Shown here piece by piece: positions 8,982-16,426 of a stretch of 64,000 nt of DNA. Both the position numbers and the translations under genes were made by a program. Each line of letters begins with the position of its first letter. The stretch's first letter is position 1. Under the pieces are notes generated by a model that had not been told where the DNA came from, made no database searches, and saw nothing but the letters and a program-made list of their open reading frames with translations. The stretch spans positions 62,001 through 126,000 of the forward strand of contig CALNXN010000007.1 in assembly GCA_942490645.1 (NCBI GenBank), read 5' to 3'. The DNA comes from CALNXN01 sp942490645 (GTDB lineage Bacteria > Pseudomonadota > Alphaproteobacteria > Rhodobacterales > Rhodobacteraceae).

Positions 8982-9464
8982 TTATTTGGATGATCCCCGC
9001 TTAATCCCAATCCCACGCCCCACACGCTCGGGCCGTGGCAGACCACTGTGCGCATCATGAAGCGCCTTGAGCCTGCCGAGGATCGCCTCCGGCATGGGCG
9101 CAACGCGCGGACCGGATTGGTCGATGTGCAGCGCCATCGCTTCGCCCGTGGCGGCGAGCCAGCCGTCTTGGTGCCAGATTTCCTGATAGGTGTGGAAGCG
9201 TTTTTCGTCGTGATCAATCAGTTGCAGCGTCACTGTCACCGGGTCGTTCACGTGCAATTCACGCACGTAGCAGATGTGAAATTCGCCCGTATACGTGGTG
9301 CAGCCGGTTTTCTGGTAATCCGGGCCAAACCCCAAATCGGCATAGATTTCATCCGCGCACAGATCAAACAGCACGTTGTAATAGGCCATGTTCATATGGC
9401 CGTTAAAGTCGATCCATTCAGGACGGACGGTCATGACGGAGGAGCGGAACGGGGCGTTGGTCAT
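8982..9464 (-). CDS. Acyl-CoA thioesterase, hotdog (4HBT) family
   Basis: A 160-residue single hotdog-fold domain. The signature WIDFNGHMNMAYYNVLFD near the N-terminus contains the DxNGHMN motif of the 4-hydroxybenzoyl-CoA thioesterase-like family, and the central helix with CADEIYADLG is typical. The sequence resembles the thioesterase module fused to carnitine 3-dehydrogenases in related bacteria, so a betainyl-CoA or short acyl-CoA substrate is possible, but no carnitine gene is nearby. It hydrolyses acyl-CoA thioesters in the cytoplasm; the specific substrate is unassigned. Confidence 0.85.
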   Translation of the reverse strand: MTNAPFRSSVMTVRPEWIDFNGHMNMAYYNVLFDLCADEIYADLGFGPDYQKTGCTTYTGEFHICYVRELHVNDPVTVTLQLIDHDEKRFHTYQEIWHQDGWLAATGEAMALHIDQSGPRVAPMPEAILGRLKALHDAHSGLPRPERVGRGIGIKRGSSK

Positions 9465-9638
9465 TCAGGGTCACTCATGTTGGCTTTTCGGCAAGGGTAT
9501 GTGCTGCGCCGACGGGCTGCAAACCATTTCCCGTCGCCGCGCTGGCGGGTTGATCCTGTCCCGTTGGCAAGGGGGCTATACCTGCCGTGTCGCGCGCCGT
9601 AGCCTGCTTGATACCAACAACGCAAGGCCGCGCAAAAC

Positions 9639-10937
9639 ATGGGTTCCTCAGCCGCTGATCACCAAACAAAATCCTTGATCCTTGCAGCGGAGCGAGAGGC
9701 CCAAATGGTGTCGGCCTTTGCCCGCCTGGTGATCATCGCGGCGGCCAGTGGCATTTTTCTGATGGCGGGCGGTACGTCCTTACCTGTGGCGCCGGTGGTG
9801 CTGACCTACCTTGGGTCTTATGCGATTGTGTCGGCTGTGTCGGCCGTCTTTTCGCTCAAGCGGTTCTTCCACCCATGGTCGGGTCTGGTCTTTACGGCCA
9901 TCGACGGCATGTCGTTGGCCCTGCTGATTGGGTTCGCGCTAAAGGTCACCGGATCACCCCTCAGCCTGCATGCGGCTGTGCCCGGTTTCGTGTTTGTTTT
10001 CTGTATCTTGATACTTGCGACGATGCGCTACACGGTCGGTCCGGTTCTGATCGTGTTTGTCAGCTTTTGCGTGACGTGGTGGCTGTTTTCGATATTTGCG
10101 GCAGGGGTTGGGCCGGATGCCTCGGTGACACAGGCCGGTCTTGACCCCGGTTTCTTCTTTGGGCCCGTACAGAATGCGGCACGGTGGGGGTTTCTGGGGA
10201 TCGCGACGCTGCTCAGCCTTTTGGCGGTGGTCCGGCGGCGCAAGACGCTGGAGGCGGCCATTTCTGCGTCCAAAAGAACGGCCAACCTGTCGCGGTATCT
10301 GCCGGACCGGATCGCGACGATTGTCGCGGATCAGGGCATTGAAGCGCTGACGTCTGCTCGGCAGCAGAATGCGACGGTGATGTTTATTGATATCCGCGGG
10401 TTTACGGGGCTTTCAGAGCGGATGTCGCCGGATGATCTGAGTGTCTACCTGCGGGATTTCAGGGCATTGGTGTCAGCAGAAGTCGACGCGCATGGCGGAT
10501 TCATCGAAAAATTCATCGGTGACGCGGTTATGGCTGTTTTCGGGGTGCCGGATCAGACGGAACAGGCAGAGGCGGACGGTTTGCGCTGCGCGATAGCTGT
10601 GCGACACAAGATAGGCGTAAGGAACGCTGCTCAGCCCGGGCAACACACTGACGTCACAATCGGTGTGCATTGCGGTGAGGTTTTTGCAGGCGCCGTCGGT
10701 ACCGAAGACCGTCTGGAATTCACCGTGCTGGGCGACACGGTGAACATCGCCGCAAGGCTGCAGGAACAGGCGAAGGACACGCAAAGCGGGTTGGTTGTGT
10801 CGCAGATCCTGCTGGAACGATCAGGCGCATTGGATGCGGGCGCGGGCAGGTGGACCTCGATGAAAAATAGCACCCTGCGTGGGCGCGTCGGGGCGATCGC
10901 GCTTTACCAATACGGCGACGCGCGCACACCGAAATGA
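9639..10937 (+). CDS. Membrane-anchored class III adenylate cyclase
   Basis: A 432-residue protein. Residues ~25-205 carry about six transmembrane segments (starting FARLVIIAAASGIFLMAGG and ending FLGIATLLSLLAVV). Class III cyclase homology follows at about 240-425. Metal-binding aspartates are in MFIDIRGFTGL (D251) and KFIGDAVMAVFG (D295), and GDTVNIAARLQ follows, so catalysis is likely intact. The architecture, six membrane helices then cyclase, is common in Rhodobacterales and rhizobia. It is the second cyclase within 6 kb, after the soluble GAF cyclase. ATG at 9639; a second in-frame ATG lies 22 codons later. It is convergent with gatB. The membrane part probably senses or dimerises; no ligand can be named. 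Confidence 0.9.
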   Translation: MGSSAADHQTKSLILAAEREAQMVSAFARLVIIAAASGIFLMAGGTSLPVAPVVLTYLGSYAIVSAVSAVFSLKRFFHPWSGLVFTAIDGMSLALLIGFALKVTGSPLSLHAAVPGFVFVFCILILATMRYTVGPVLIVFVSFCVTWWLFSIFAAGVGPDASVTQAGLDPGFFFGPVQNAARWGFLGIATLLSLLAVVRRRKTLEAAISASKRTANLSRYLPDRIATIVADQGIEALTSARQQNATVMFIDIRGFTGLSERMSPDDLSVYLRDFRALVSAEVDAHGGFIEKFIGDAVMAVFGVPDQTEQAEADGLRCAIAVRHKIGVRNAAQPGQHTDVTIGVHCGEVFAGAVGTEDRLEFTVLGDTVNIAARLQEQAKDTQSGLVVSQILLERSGALDAGAGRWTSMKNSTLRGRVGAIALYQYGDARTPK

Positions 10938-10957
10938 GGGCCGGCGTCGTGGCCTGA

Positions 10958-12469
10958 TCAGCCCTGTAGCTTTTGCGCCACCAACTGGTTGACCGCCTTG
11001 GGGTTGGCCTTGCCGCCGGTCGCTTTCATGACCTGACCCACGAACCAACCCGCAAGCTTGGGATTTTCGCGCGCCTTGGCGACCTGATCGGGGTTGGCGG
11101 CGATGATTTCATCGACGGCCGCTTCGATTGCGCCGGTGTCGGTGACCTGCTTCATGCCACGCGCCTCGACGATTTCCGCAGGGTCGCCGCCTTCGGTATA
11201 AACGATCTCAAAGACGTCTTTGGCGATCTTGCCCGAGATGGCGTCAGACGCGATCAGATCAATGATCCCGCCCAGTTGGACAGGTGCAACAGGGCTGTCA
11301 GTGATGTCGCGGTCGTCCTTTTTGAGGCGGCCGAAGAGCTCGTTGATAACCCAGTTGGCGGCCATCTTGCCATCGCGACCTTGGGCCACAGCTTCGAAAT
11401 AGGCGGCCGAATCCAGATCAGCCGTCAGTACGCTCGCGTCATAATCCGACAGGCCGAAATCACCGATAAAGCGCGCCTTTTTTGCGTCGGGCAGTTCCGG
11501 CAGGCCGGCCTTGATCTCATCGACCCAAGCCTGTTCGATCTCCAGCGGGAGCAGGTCGGGATCAGGGAAATAGCGATAATCATGCGCCTCTTCCTTGGAG
11601 CGCATGGAACGGGTTTCCATCTTGTCAGGATCGAACAGGCGGGTTTCCTGCTCGATCTCGCCGCCTGCCTCGACAATGGCGATCTGGCGTTTGGCCTCAA
11701 TTTCAATGGCTTGCTGGATAAAGCGCATGGAGTTCATGTTCTTGATCTCGCAGCGTGTGCCCAGATGGCTGAAATCTTGTGTGGCCTGATACTTCTCGTA
11801 CTGGCCGGGCAGGCAGATCGACACGTTCACATCAGCCCGCATCGCGCCCGACTGCATATCGCCATTGCAGGTGCCCAGATAACGCAGGATCTGACGCAGT
11901 TTGCCCAAGTAGGCGGCGGCCTCTTCGGGGCCACGAATGTCGGGGCGGCTGACGATCTCCATCAGGGCCACGCCCGTGCGATTGAGGTCGACAAAGGACA
12001 TCGCCGGATCCATGTCGTGGATGGATTTGCCCGCATCCTGCTCAAGGTGGATACGCTCGACCCGCACCAGGCGCGCGGTGCCGTCACCCATTTCCACCAG
12101 CACTTCACCCTCGCCGACGATGGGGTGGTAAAGCTGGCTGATCTGATACCCCTGCGGCAGGTCGGGGTAGAAATAATTCTTGCGGTCAAAAGCAGACGTC
12201 AGGTTGATCGCAGCCTTCAAGCCCAACCCGGTACGTACAGCCTGCTCGACGCAGTATTCATTGATCGTGGGCAACATGCCGGGCATGGCCGCGTCCACAA
12301 AGGCCACGTTGGAATTCGGCTCCGCTCCGAACTTGGTGGAGGCCGCCGAAAACAGCTTGGCGTTGGAGGTGACCTGCGCGTGCACCTCCATCCCGATGAC
12401 GAGTTCCCAGTCATGTTTCGCCCCGGCGATCACTTTGGGTTTTGGAGTGTCATAGGTCAGGTCGAGCAT
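10958..12469 (-). CDS. gatB: Aspartyl/glutamyl-tRNA(Asn/Gln) amidotransferase subunit B
   Basis: A 503-residue GatB, the subunit of GatCAB that binds mischarged Glu-tRNA(Gln) or Asp-tRNA(Asn) and phosphorylates the acyl group before transamidation. The GatB signatures are present: WELVIGMEVHAQV, the NYFYPDLPQGYQISQ stretch, DLNRTGVALMEIVS, and the C-terminal YqeY-like tail helix domain ending GGKANPKAVNQLVAQKL. The length is as expected. The ATG at 12469 is chosen because MLDLTYDTPKPKV matches family N-termini and GGGA lies just upstream; a 21-codon upstream extension to 12532 is not family-like. Confidence 0.97.
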   Translation of the reverse strand: MLDLTYDTPKPKVIAGAKHDWELVIGMEVHAQVTSNAKLFSAASTKFGAEPNSNVAFVDAAMPGMLPTINEYCVEQAVRTGLGLKAAINLTSAFDRKNYFYPDLPQGYQISQLYHPIVGEGEVLVEMGDGTARLVRVERIHLEQDAGKSIHDMDPAMSFVDLNRTGVALMEIVSRPDIRGPEEAAAYLGKLRQILRYLGTCNGDMQSGAMRADVNVSICLPGQYEKYQATQDFSHLGTRCEIKNMNSMRFIQQAIEIEAKRQIAIVEAGGEIEQETRLFDPDKMETRSMRSKEEAHDYRYFPDPDLLPLEIEQAWVDEIKAGLPELPDAKKARFIGDFGLSDYDASVLTADLDSAAYFEAVAQGRDGKMAANWVINELFGRLKKDDRDITDSPVAPVQLGGIIDLIASDAISGKIAKDVFEIVYTEGGDPAEIVEARGMKQVTDTGAIEAAVDEIIAANPDQVAKARENPKLAGWFVGQVMKATGGKANPKAVNQLVAQKLQG

Positions 12470-12547
12470 CTGGCGTCCCTTTGCGCGATGGAGCAACAGA
12501 TGCGGTTTAGAACATGGGCCGGGGTGGGGCAAGGCCCGGCGCGTGCG

Positions 12548-13060
12548 TCAGATGTGATCGGGACGCGGCAGATCGGACCATTGCAAATCATAGTTCACCG
12601 TGGCCGTCTGCGGCAGAGCGGAGCGCGCGATCATGCGCCCTTCGATCTCAAAGTCAGGGCTGATGCGAACGACCAACAGTTGGTCGAACGGAACGGTCAG
12701 ATCAACGGTGATGATATTTGTGGCGGCCTGAGGCGATATGCATTCCACCTTGGTCCAGCCACCCGCCAATTGCGCAGGGCCATGCAGCGGCAACCCGTGG
12801 TGCAGGGTGCCGTAAAGATTTGCAATGGCAGGATAGACCCGCAGATGCTGGCCTGTCAGCCTGTGATAGCTGCGTGCAGCATGGATCAGCGCGCTATAGA
12901 CGGAGTGCGCTTTGGCCATCTGATCGTCAGAGGCCGCAGTGCAGGGCGTGGCTGCGCCATCGTCGCGCTGACGGTGCCACTCGATCCAGTCGCCGCTGTC
13001 CCAATCCGCGGCATCGGGGGGTATCGTCGTCATCGTTTTATGTCCCTTGGGTGTGCTCAT
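12548..13060 (-). CDS. Hypothetical protein, coupled to the gene upstream
   Basis: A 170-residue protein of unknown function. No signal peptide or membrane segment is visible. Notable features are the Asp/Trp-rich start (DAADWDSGDWIEWHRQ), a helical stretch AHSVYSALIHAARSYH and a beta-rich C-terminal half (TVDLTVPFDQLLVVRISPDFEIEG). Its ATG overlaps the stop codon of the upstream frame (13057-13060), so the two are translationally coupled and probably work together. An alternative in-frame ATG lies nine codons inside (MTTIPPDAAD). Not recognised as a named family. Confidence 0.7.
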   Translation of the reverse strand: MSTPKGHKTMTTIPPDAADWDSGDWIEWHRQRDDGAATPCTAASDDQMAKAHSVYSALIHAARSYHRLTGQHLRVYPAIANLYGTLHHGLPLHGPAQLAGGWTKVECISPQAATNIITVDLTVPFDQLLVVRISPDFEIEGRMIARSALPQTATVNYDLQWSDLPRPDHI

Positions 13061-14344
13061 GACAGGGTTTCAGCCACGGGCCCTTCTGCGGTGAAAATGA
13101 TGCGGTATCCCTCGGCGATCTCGGGCTGGAACAGGTTGGCGATAATCCGCAAAGCATCGGCCTGGCCCGCAGCAGCGAAATTGCGCGCTGACCGGATACG
13201 AAGCGTATTGTCAAAACCGCGTGCGGCATGGGCCCAGATCATGGGATGCAGCTCTATCAAGTGATTGCGAACGATCCATGACGCACATTCGGCGATGCGG
13301 GTGCGAGCGTAATCGGCCTCATCATGGCCGGAAAAGGCGTTGCCGATGGTGTTGGCGCAATAGGCCGCCAGAAGGTTGACGGTGTATTGGTGCGGACGGC
13401 GGTTGAGAATGTCGTGCAGCCCTTCGATGAAAAACTCCAGATCGAGCTGCGCGCAGGCCTGATCATCACCGGAGATGGCATCGAACATGACCCAAGGTGT
13501 AGGCGCCTGCGCCCCAGATATCTTGGGTGCGTGCGGCCGTTCGGCGGGCTTCCAGTTCCAGCTGTTGATAGCTGCCGAACCAACGCGGCAACAGGTAATT
13601 GCCCATCGCGCGCATCGGCCCGGGGTTGTTGGGGTCCAGATCAATCAGTGCCTCATAGGCATCGGCGACCTTGGTGTCGGCATCGGCGTTGCCGCACAGA
13701 TGCGCGCAGCGTGCTGCAGCCAGCACCGGGGCATTGAAATCACTGCTTTCGAAGTCCGCCAGAATTTCGCCTGCACGGTCGAAATGCGCCTGAAAGGCCA
13801 ACCGGTTGCGTTCGGGCACCTGTGCATCCCAGCCGTTGCCGCGCCATGCCCAACCCAGATCCATATGCGCCTGTGCCACGATGCAGGCGATTGTATAGTC
13901 ACCCAAATGGTCACGCAGCACCTCTTCCAGTGCTTCGATCCCGTCCAGAACAGGTGCGTTTTTAGGCGGTGTGCCATCCATCAGCGCGTGTTCAACCGCC
14001 AACACCACGTCCGCACGTGCGCCATAGCTGAGCAGGTCGGCGACGGCCATGCCACCGGGTGTTGCGATGCGGGTCTGGTCGGCCTCGCGGATTTCGCGGG
14101 CCAATTCGTCCCAGCGTTCCTGACGGGACAGAAACTGACCGCGCGATTGGTGAAAATCGCGGATACGGTCTTCGGCGGTGGGGTCTGGGCAGGGGATCAT
14201 CAGAGCATGCGTGCCGGTCGTGTCTTGAGCGCGGGCGGTGCGCGCCATCGCGGCCGCACGTGCAGCCTGCGGCACGGCGACATGCACCACCTTGGGGTGC
14301 CGCAGCGACAAAAGTCGCGTGAGATGAGACAAGATCCCGGACAT
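13057..14344 (-). pseudogene. Hypothetical helical-repeat protein, frameshifted as read
   Basis: Two overlapping frames join into one product of about 428 residues. The 5' frame (14344 down to 13466) ends ...DIWGAGAYTLGHVRCHLR. The downstream frame (to 13057) continues naturally as WVMFDAISGDDQACAQLDLEFF. One extra base in the AA at 13494-13495 explains the break: ACCTTGGGTC is read where ACCTGGGTC would restore the frame, and total length (1288) is one more than a multiple of three. The region AYEALIDLDPNNPGPMRAMGNYL resembles a TPR. The product is unknown and cytoplasmic. The ATGA overlap to the next gene is intact. Either a sequencing error or a fresh mutation. Confidence 0.7.
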
Positions 14345-14600
14345 ACAGTTAATCCAAACGTGTTACGAACAGCCAGAATTTGCCTGCGCAATTTGGCTGA
14401 AACATGGCGTGGGCGCGGAGATATCGCGCCGGTAATTCCCGTAAGGCGAGAGGAAATGGCATGTTTTTAGAGGCCTGTCCGGCGCAATCCGCTGATTCAA
14501 TGAACAATTCGGGTGGCATCGGCGCATTGTTTCCTACGACCCTGCGCGTGGCGCCGTGCAGGCTTGCAAGCCGCCCGTACCGGTGATCAAACTCCGCCCT

Positions 14601-15269
14601 ATGTTACGCGAGATCGCCCTTTGCCTGAGTGTTGTGTTGCTGCCGATGGTTGGCAGCGCTCAGGATGTATCCGATACATCCGCCTTGCGCGCGCCCGCCC
14701 GCGACGGCGCCGTGCCGCAAACGCGGTGGACACATATGCCCGGCGCGATGGTTTGGAACCGTGCAGCCCTTTCGGCGCTCAAGGGGCATGGGCGGCCGCT
14801 GACGCAAATGGTGCCGGGCGACATAGACGATTGGTGCCCGTATTACGCCCAAGCCGATGAGGCGCAGCGGCGTGGGTTTTGGCTGGGCTTCATGTCGGCA
14901 CTCGCCAAATATGAAAGCACCTACAAGCCAAAAGCCGTAGGTGGTGGCGGCAAGTGGTTCGGATTGCTACAGATTTTGCCTGCAACGGCGCGTGGATATG
15001 GCTGTGCGGCCGGGTCTGGAACCGCACTCAAAGATGGTGCCGCGAACCTGAGTTGCGCGGTCCGGATCATGGCCGTCACAGTCCCGCGCGATGGGGTTAT
15101 CGCCCAGCGGGATGGGCAGTTTGGCGGCGTTGCCGCCGATTGGGGGCCGATGCGCAGCGGGGCCAAACGCGCGGAAATGGCAAGCTGGCTCAAACGGCAA
15201 CCCTATTGCCAAAAACCGCAGGATACGCGCCCACAGTTGCGTCCGCGCGATGAGGGCATCAGCCGATAA
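14601..15269 (+). CDS. Lytic transglycosylase SLT-domain protein
   Basis: A 222-residue exported protein. The N-terminus MLREIALCLSVVLLPMVGSAQD is a standard signal peptide, which favours the ATG at 14601 over an upstream start at 14556. The mature part carries an SLT/lysozyme-like fold: YESTYKPKAVG contains the catalytic glutamate in the E-S-T/S position and GLLQILPATARGYGC matches the GLMQI motif with Met replaced by Leu. It would cleave murein glycan strands with 1,6-anhydro product formation in the periplasm. The 3' end overlaps the opposite-strand membrane-protein gene by 11 bases. Confidence 0.82.
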   Translation: MLREIALCLSVVLLPMVGSAQDVSDTSALRAPARDGAVPQTRWTHMPGAMVWNRAALSALKGHGRPLTQMVPGDIDDWCPYYAQADEAQRRGFWLGFMSALAKYESTYKPKAVGGGGKWFGLLQILPATARGYGCAAGSGTALKDGAANLSCAVRIMAVTVPRDGVIAQRDGQFGGVAADWGPMRSGAKRAEMASWLKRQPYCQKPQDTRPQLRPRDEGISR

Positions 15270-15696
15270 GCGAGAAGTGGTGGCGCACCGTTTTGATGCC
15301 GTGGGCGTTGAGCGCGGCCTCCAACAGGGCGTCTGGCGGAGTGGATTCGTAAGGCAGCCTGACTTTGCGCCCGCCCGTCAGCACCGCCGTAGCCCGCACC
15401 GAAAAATCGAGCCGGGTGTCCAAACGCACATGCTGCACCTCGGCCCAGTCGAGCGTGGCCTGACGTTTACCCGTGTACCAATGCAGGGTATCGCGGTCGA
15501 TGCGCATTCCGGCGGCGGGGTTGGCATAAAGCTCCCAGCAGGCGGGCAGGGTAAAGAGTGCGATGCCGCCCATCAGCCACGGGGCTGCATCCACCAACAC
15601 CAACAGCGCCAGCAGCACCGCCCAAGTGCCTACGACAGCATAAAGTGTGACCGGATTGCGCCCCTGCCGCTGCCATGTGAACGGCTCATCGTCCAC
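15259..15696 (-). CDS. Small membrane protein with PH-like tail
   Basis: A 145-residue protein with two adjacent transmembrane segments (about residues 17-55: VTLYAVVGTWAVLLALLVLV, then PWLMGGIALFTLPACWELY) and a cytoplasmic domain with MRIDRDTLHWYTGKRQATLDWAEVQHVR, the pattern of bacterial PH-like (DUF304/YdbS-type) domains. Last gene of the pepN-SDR operon: its start overlaps the SDR stop by 11 bases. Function unknown. Confidence 0.7.
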   Translation of the reverse strand: MDDEPFTWQRQGRNPVTLYAVVGTWAVLLALLVLVDAAPWLMGGIALFTLPACWELYANPAAGMRIDRDTLHWYTGKRQATLDWAEVQHVRLDTRLDFSVRATAVLTGGRKVRLPYESTPPDALLEAALNAHGIKTVRHHFSLIG

Positions 15697-16426
15697 CTGT
15701 CACATCCAATGTTGAGCCGGTGACATAGCTCGCCTCATCCGACAGCAGCCACAGGATCGGTGCCGCGACTTCCTCGGCAGAGCCCGTGCGCTTCATGGGC
15801 ACCATATGGGCCAACCGTTCGGCGCGATCGGGTTCGCCGCCCTTGGCGTGGATCCCGGTTTCGATCAGGCCGGGGCGCAGGGCCATAACGCGGATATTGT
15901 CGGCGGCGACCTCATCCGCAAGGCCCTTGGTGAAGGTGTCGATGGCCGCTTTGGAAGCGGCGTAATCCACGTATTGGTTGCCCGATCCCAACCGTGCCGC
16001 AGCCGAGGACACATTAACGATTGCGCCGCCTTGTCCTTGCTTCTTCATGCGGATCACTGCCGCCTGTGCGACCAGAATTGCGCCAATCACATTGACCTCG
16101 AACATCCGCTTGAGGCGCTGCGGCGTGATGTCGGTGACCTGCGCCTTTTGATCCACGATACCGGCGTTGTTGATCAGCGCATCGAGCCGCCCGAAATGGG
16201 CATCAATCGTGGCAAACATCGCCGTTATTGCGTCCGGATCGGACACGTCCGCTTGCACGATCAGCGTGTTGGCCCCGGCAGCAAGGGTGTCGGCGGCCAC
16301 GGCCTCCATCCCGGCGGTGTCGCTCCGGTAATTCAGCGCAAGATCATACCCACGCGTCGCCGCAAGACGCGCGCAGGCGGCACCGATGCCGGCAGAGGCG
16401 CCAGTGATCAGCAGAACAGGCCTCAT
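15686..16426 (-). CDS. Short-chain dehydrogenase/reductase (SDR), FabG-like
   Basis: A 246-residue classical SDR. The nucleotide-binding TGASAGIGAA motif is at about residues 8-17, NNAG at about 90, catalytic Ser in NVSSAAA near 140, and YAASK with the catalytic Tyr/Lys near 155-159. The C-terminus SYVTGSTLDVTGG is FabG-like. An NRSD-type acceptor loop (LNYRSD) after strand 2 suggests NADP(H) preference. The substrate is not identifiable; FabG-like glucose dehydrogenases and 3-oxoacyl reductases share these features. It overlaps pepN by four bases (ATGA), so translation is coupled. Confidence 0.88.
   Translation of the reverse strand: MRPVLLITGASAGIGAACARLAATRGYDLALNYRSDTAGMEAVAADTLAAGANTLIVQADVSDPDAITAMFATIDAHFGRLDALINNAGIVDQKAQVTDITPQRLKRMFEVNVIGAILVAQAAVIRMKKQGQGGAIVNVSSAAARLGSGNQYVDYAASKAAIDTFTKGLADEVAADNIRVMALRPGLIETGIHAKGGEPDRAERLAHMVPMKRTGSAEEVAAPILWLLSDEASYVTGSTLDVTGGR

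Noticed and set aside
10600..10960. A second defence-like or mobile island around the two cyclases
   Set aside because: No nuclease, integrase, transposase or phage gene is near; the cyclases have normal signalling architecture, so a CBASS-like claim is not supported.
10973..13264. A 763-codon open frame on the plus strand opposite gatB
   Set aside because: Antisense shadow of gatB: no domain signal, low-complexity His/Gln/Arg-rich composition, and GatB on the other strand is certain.
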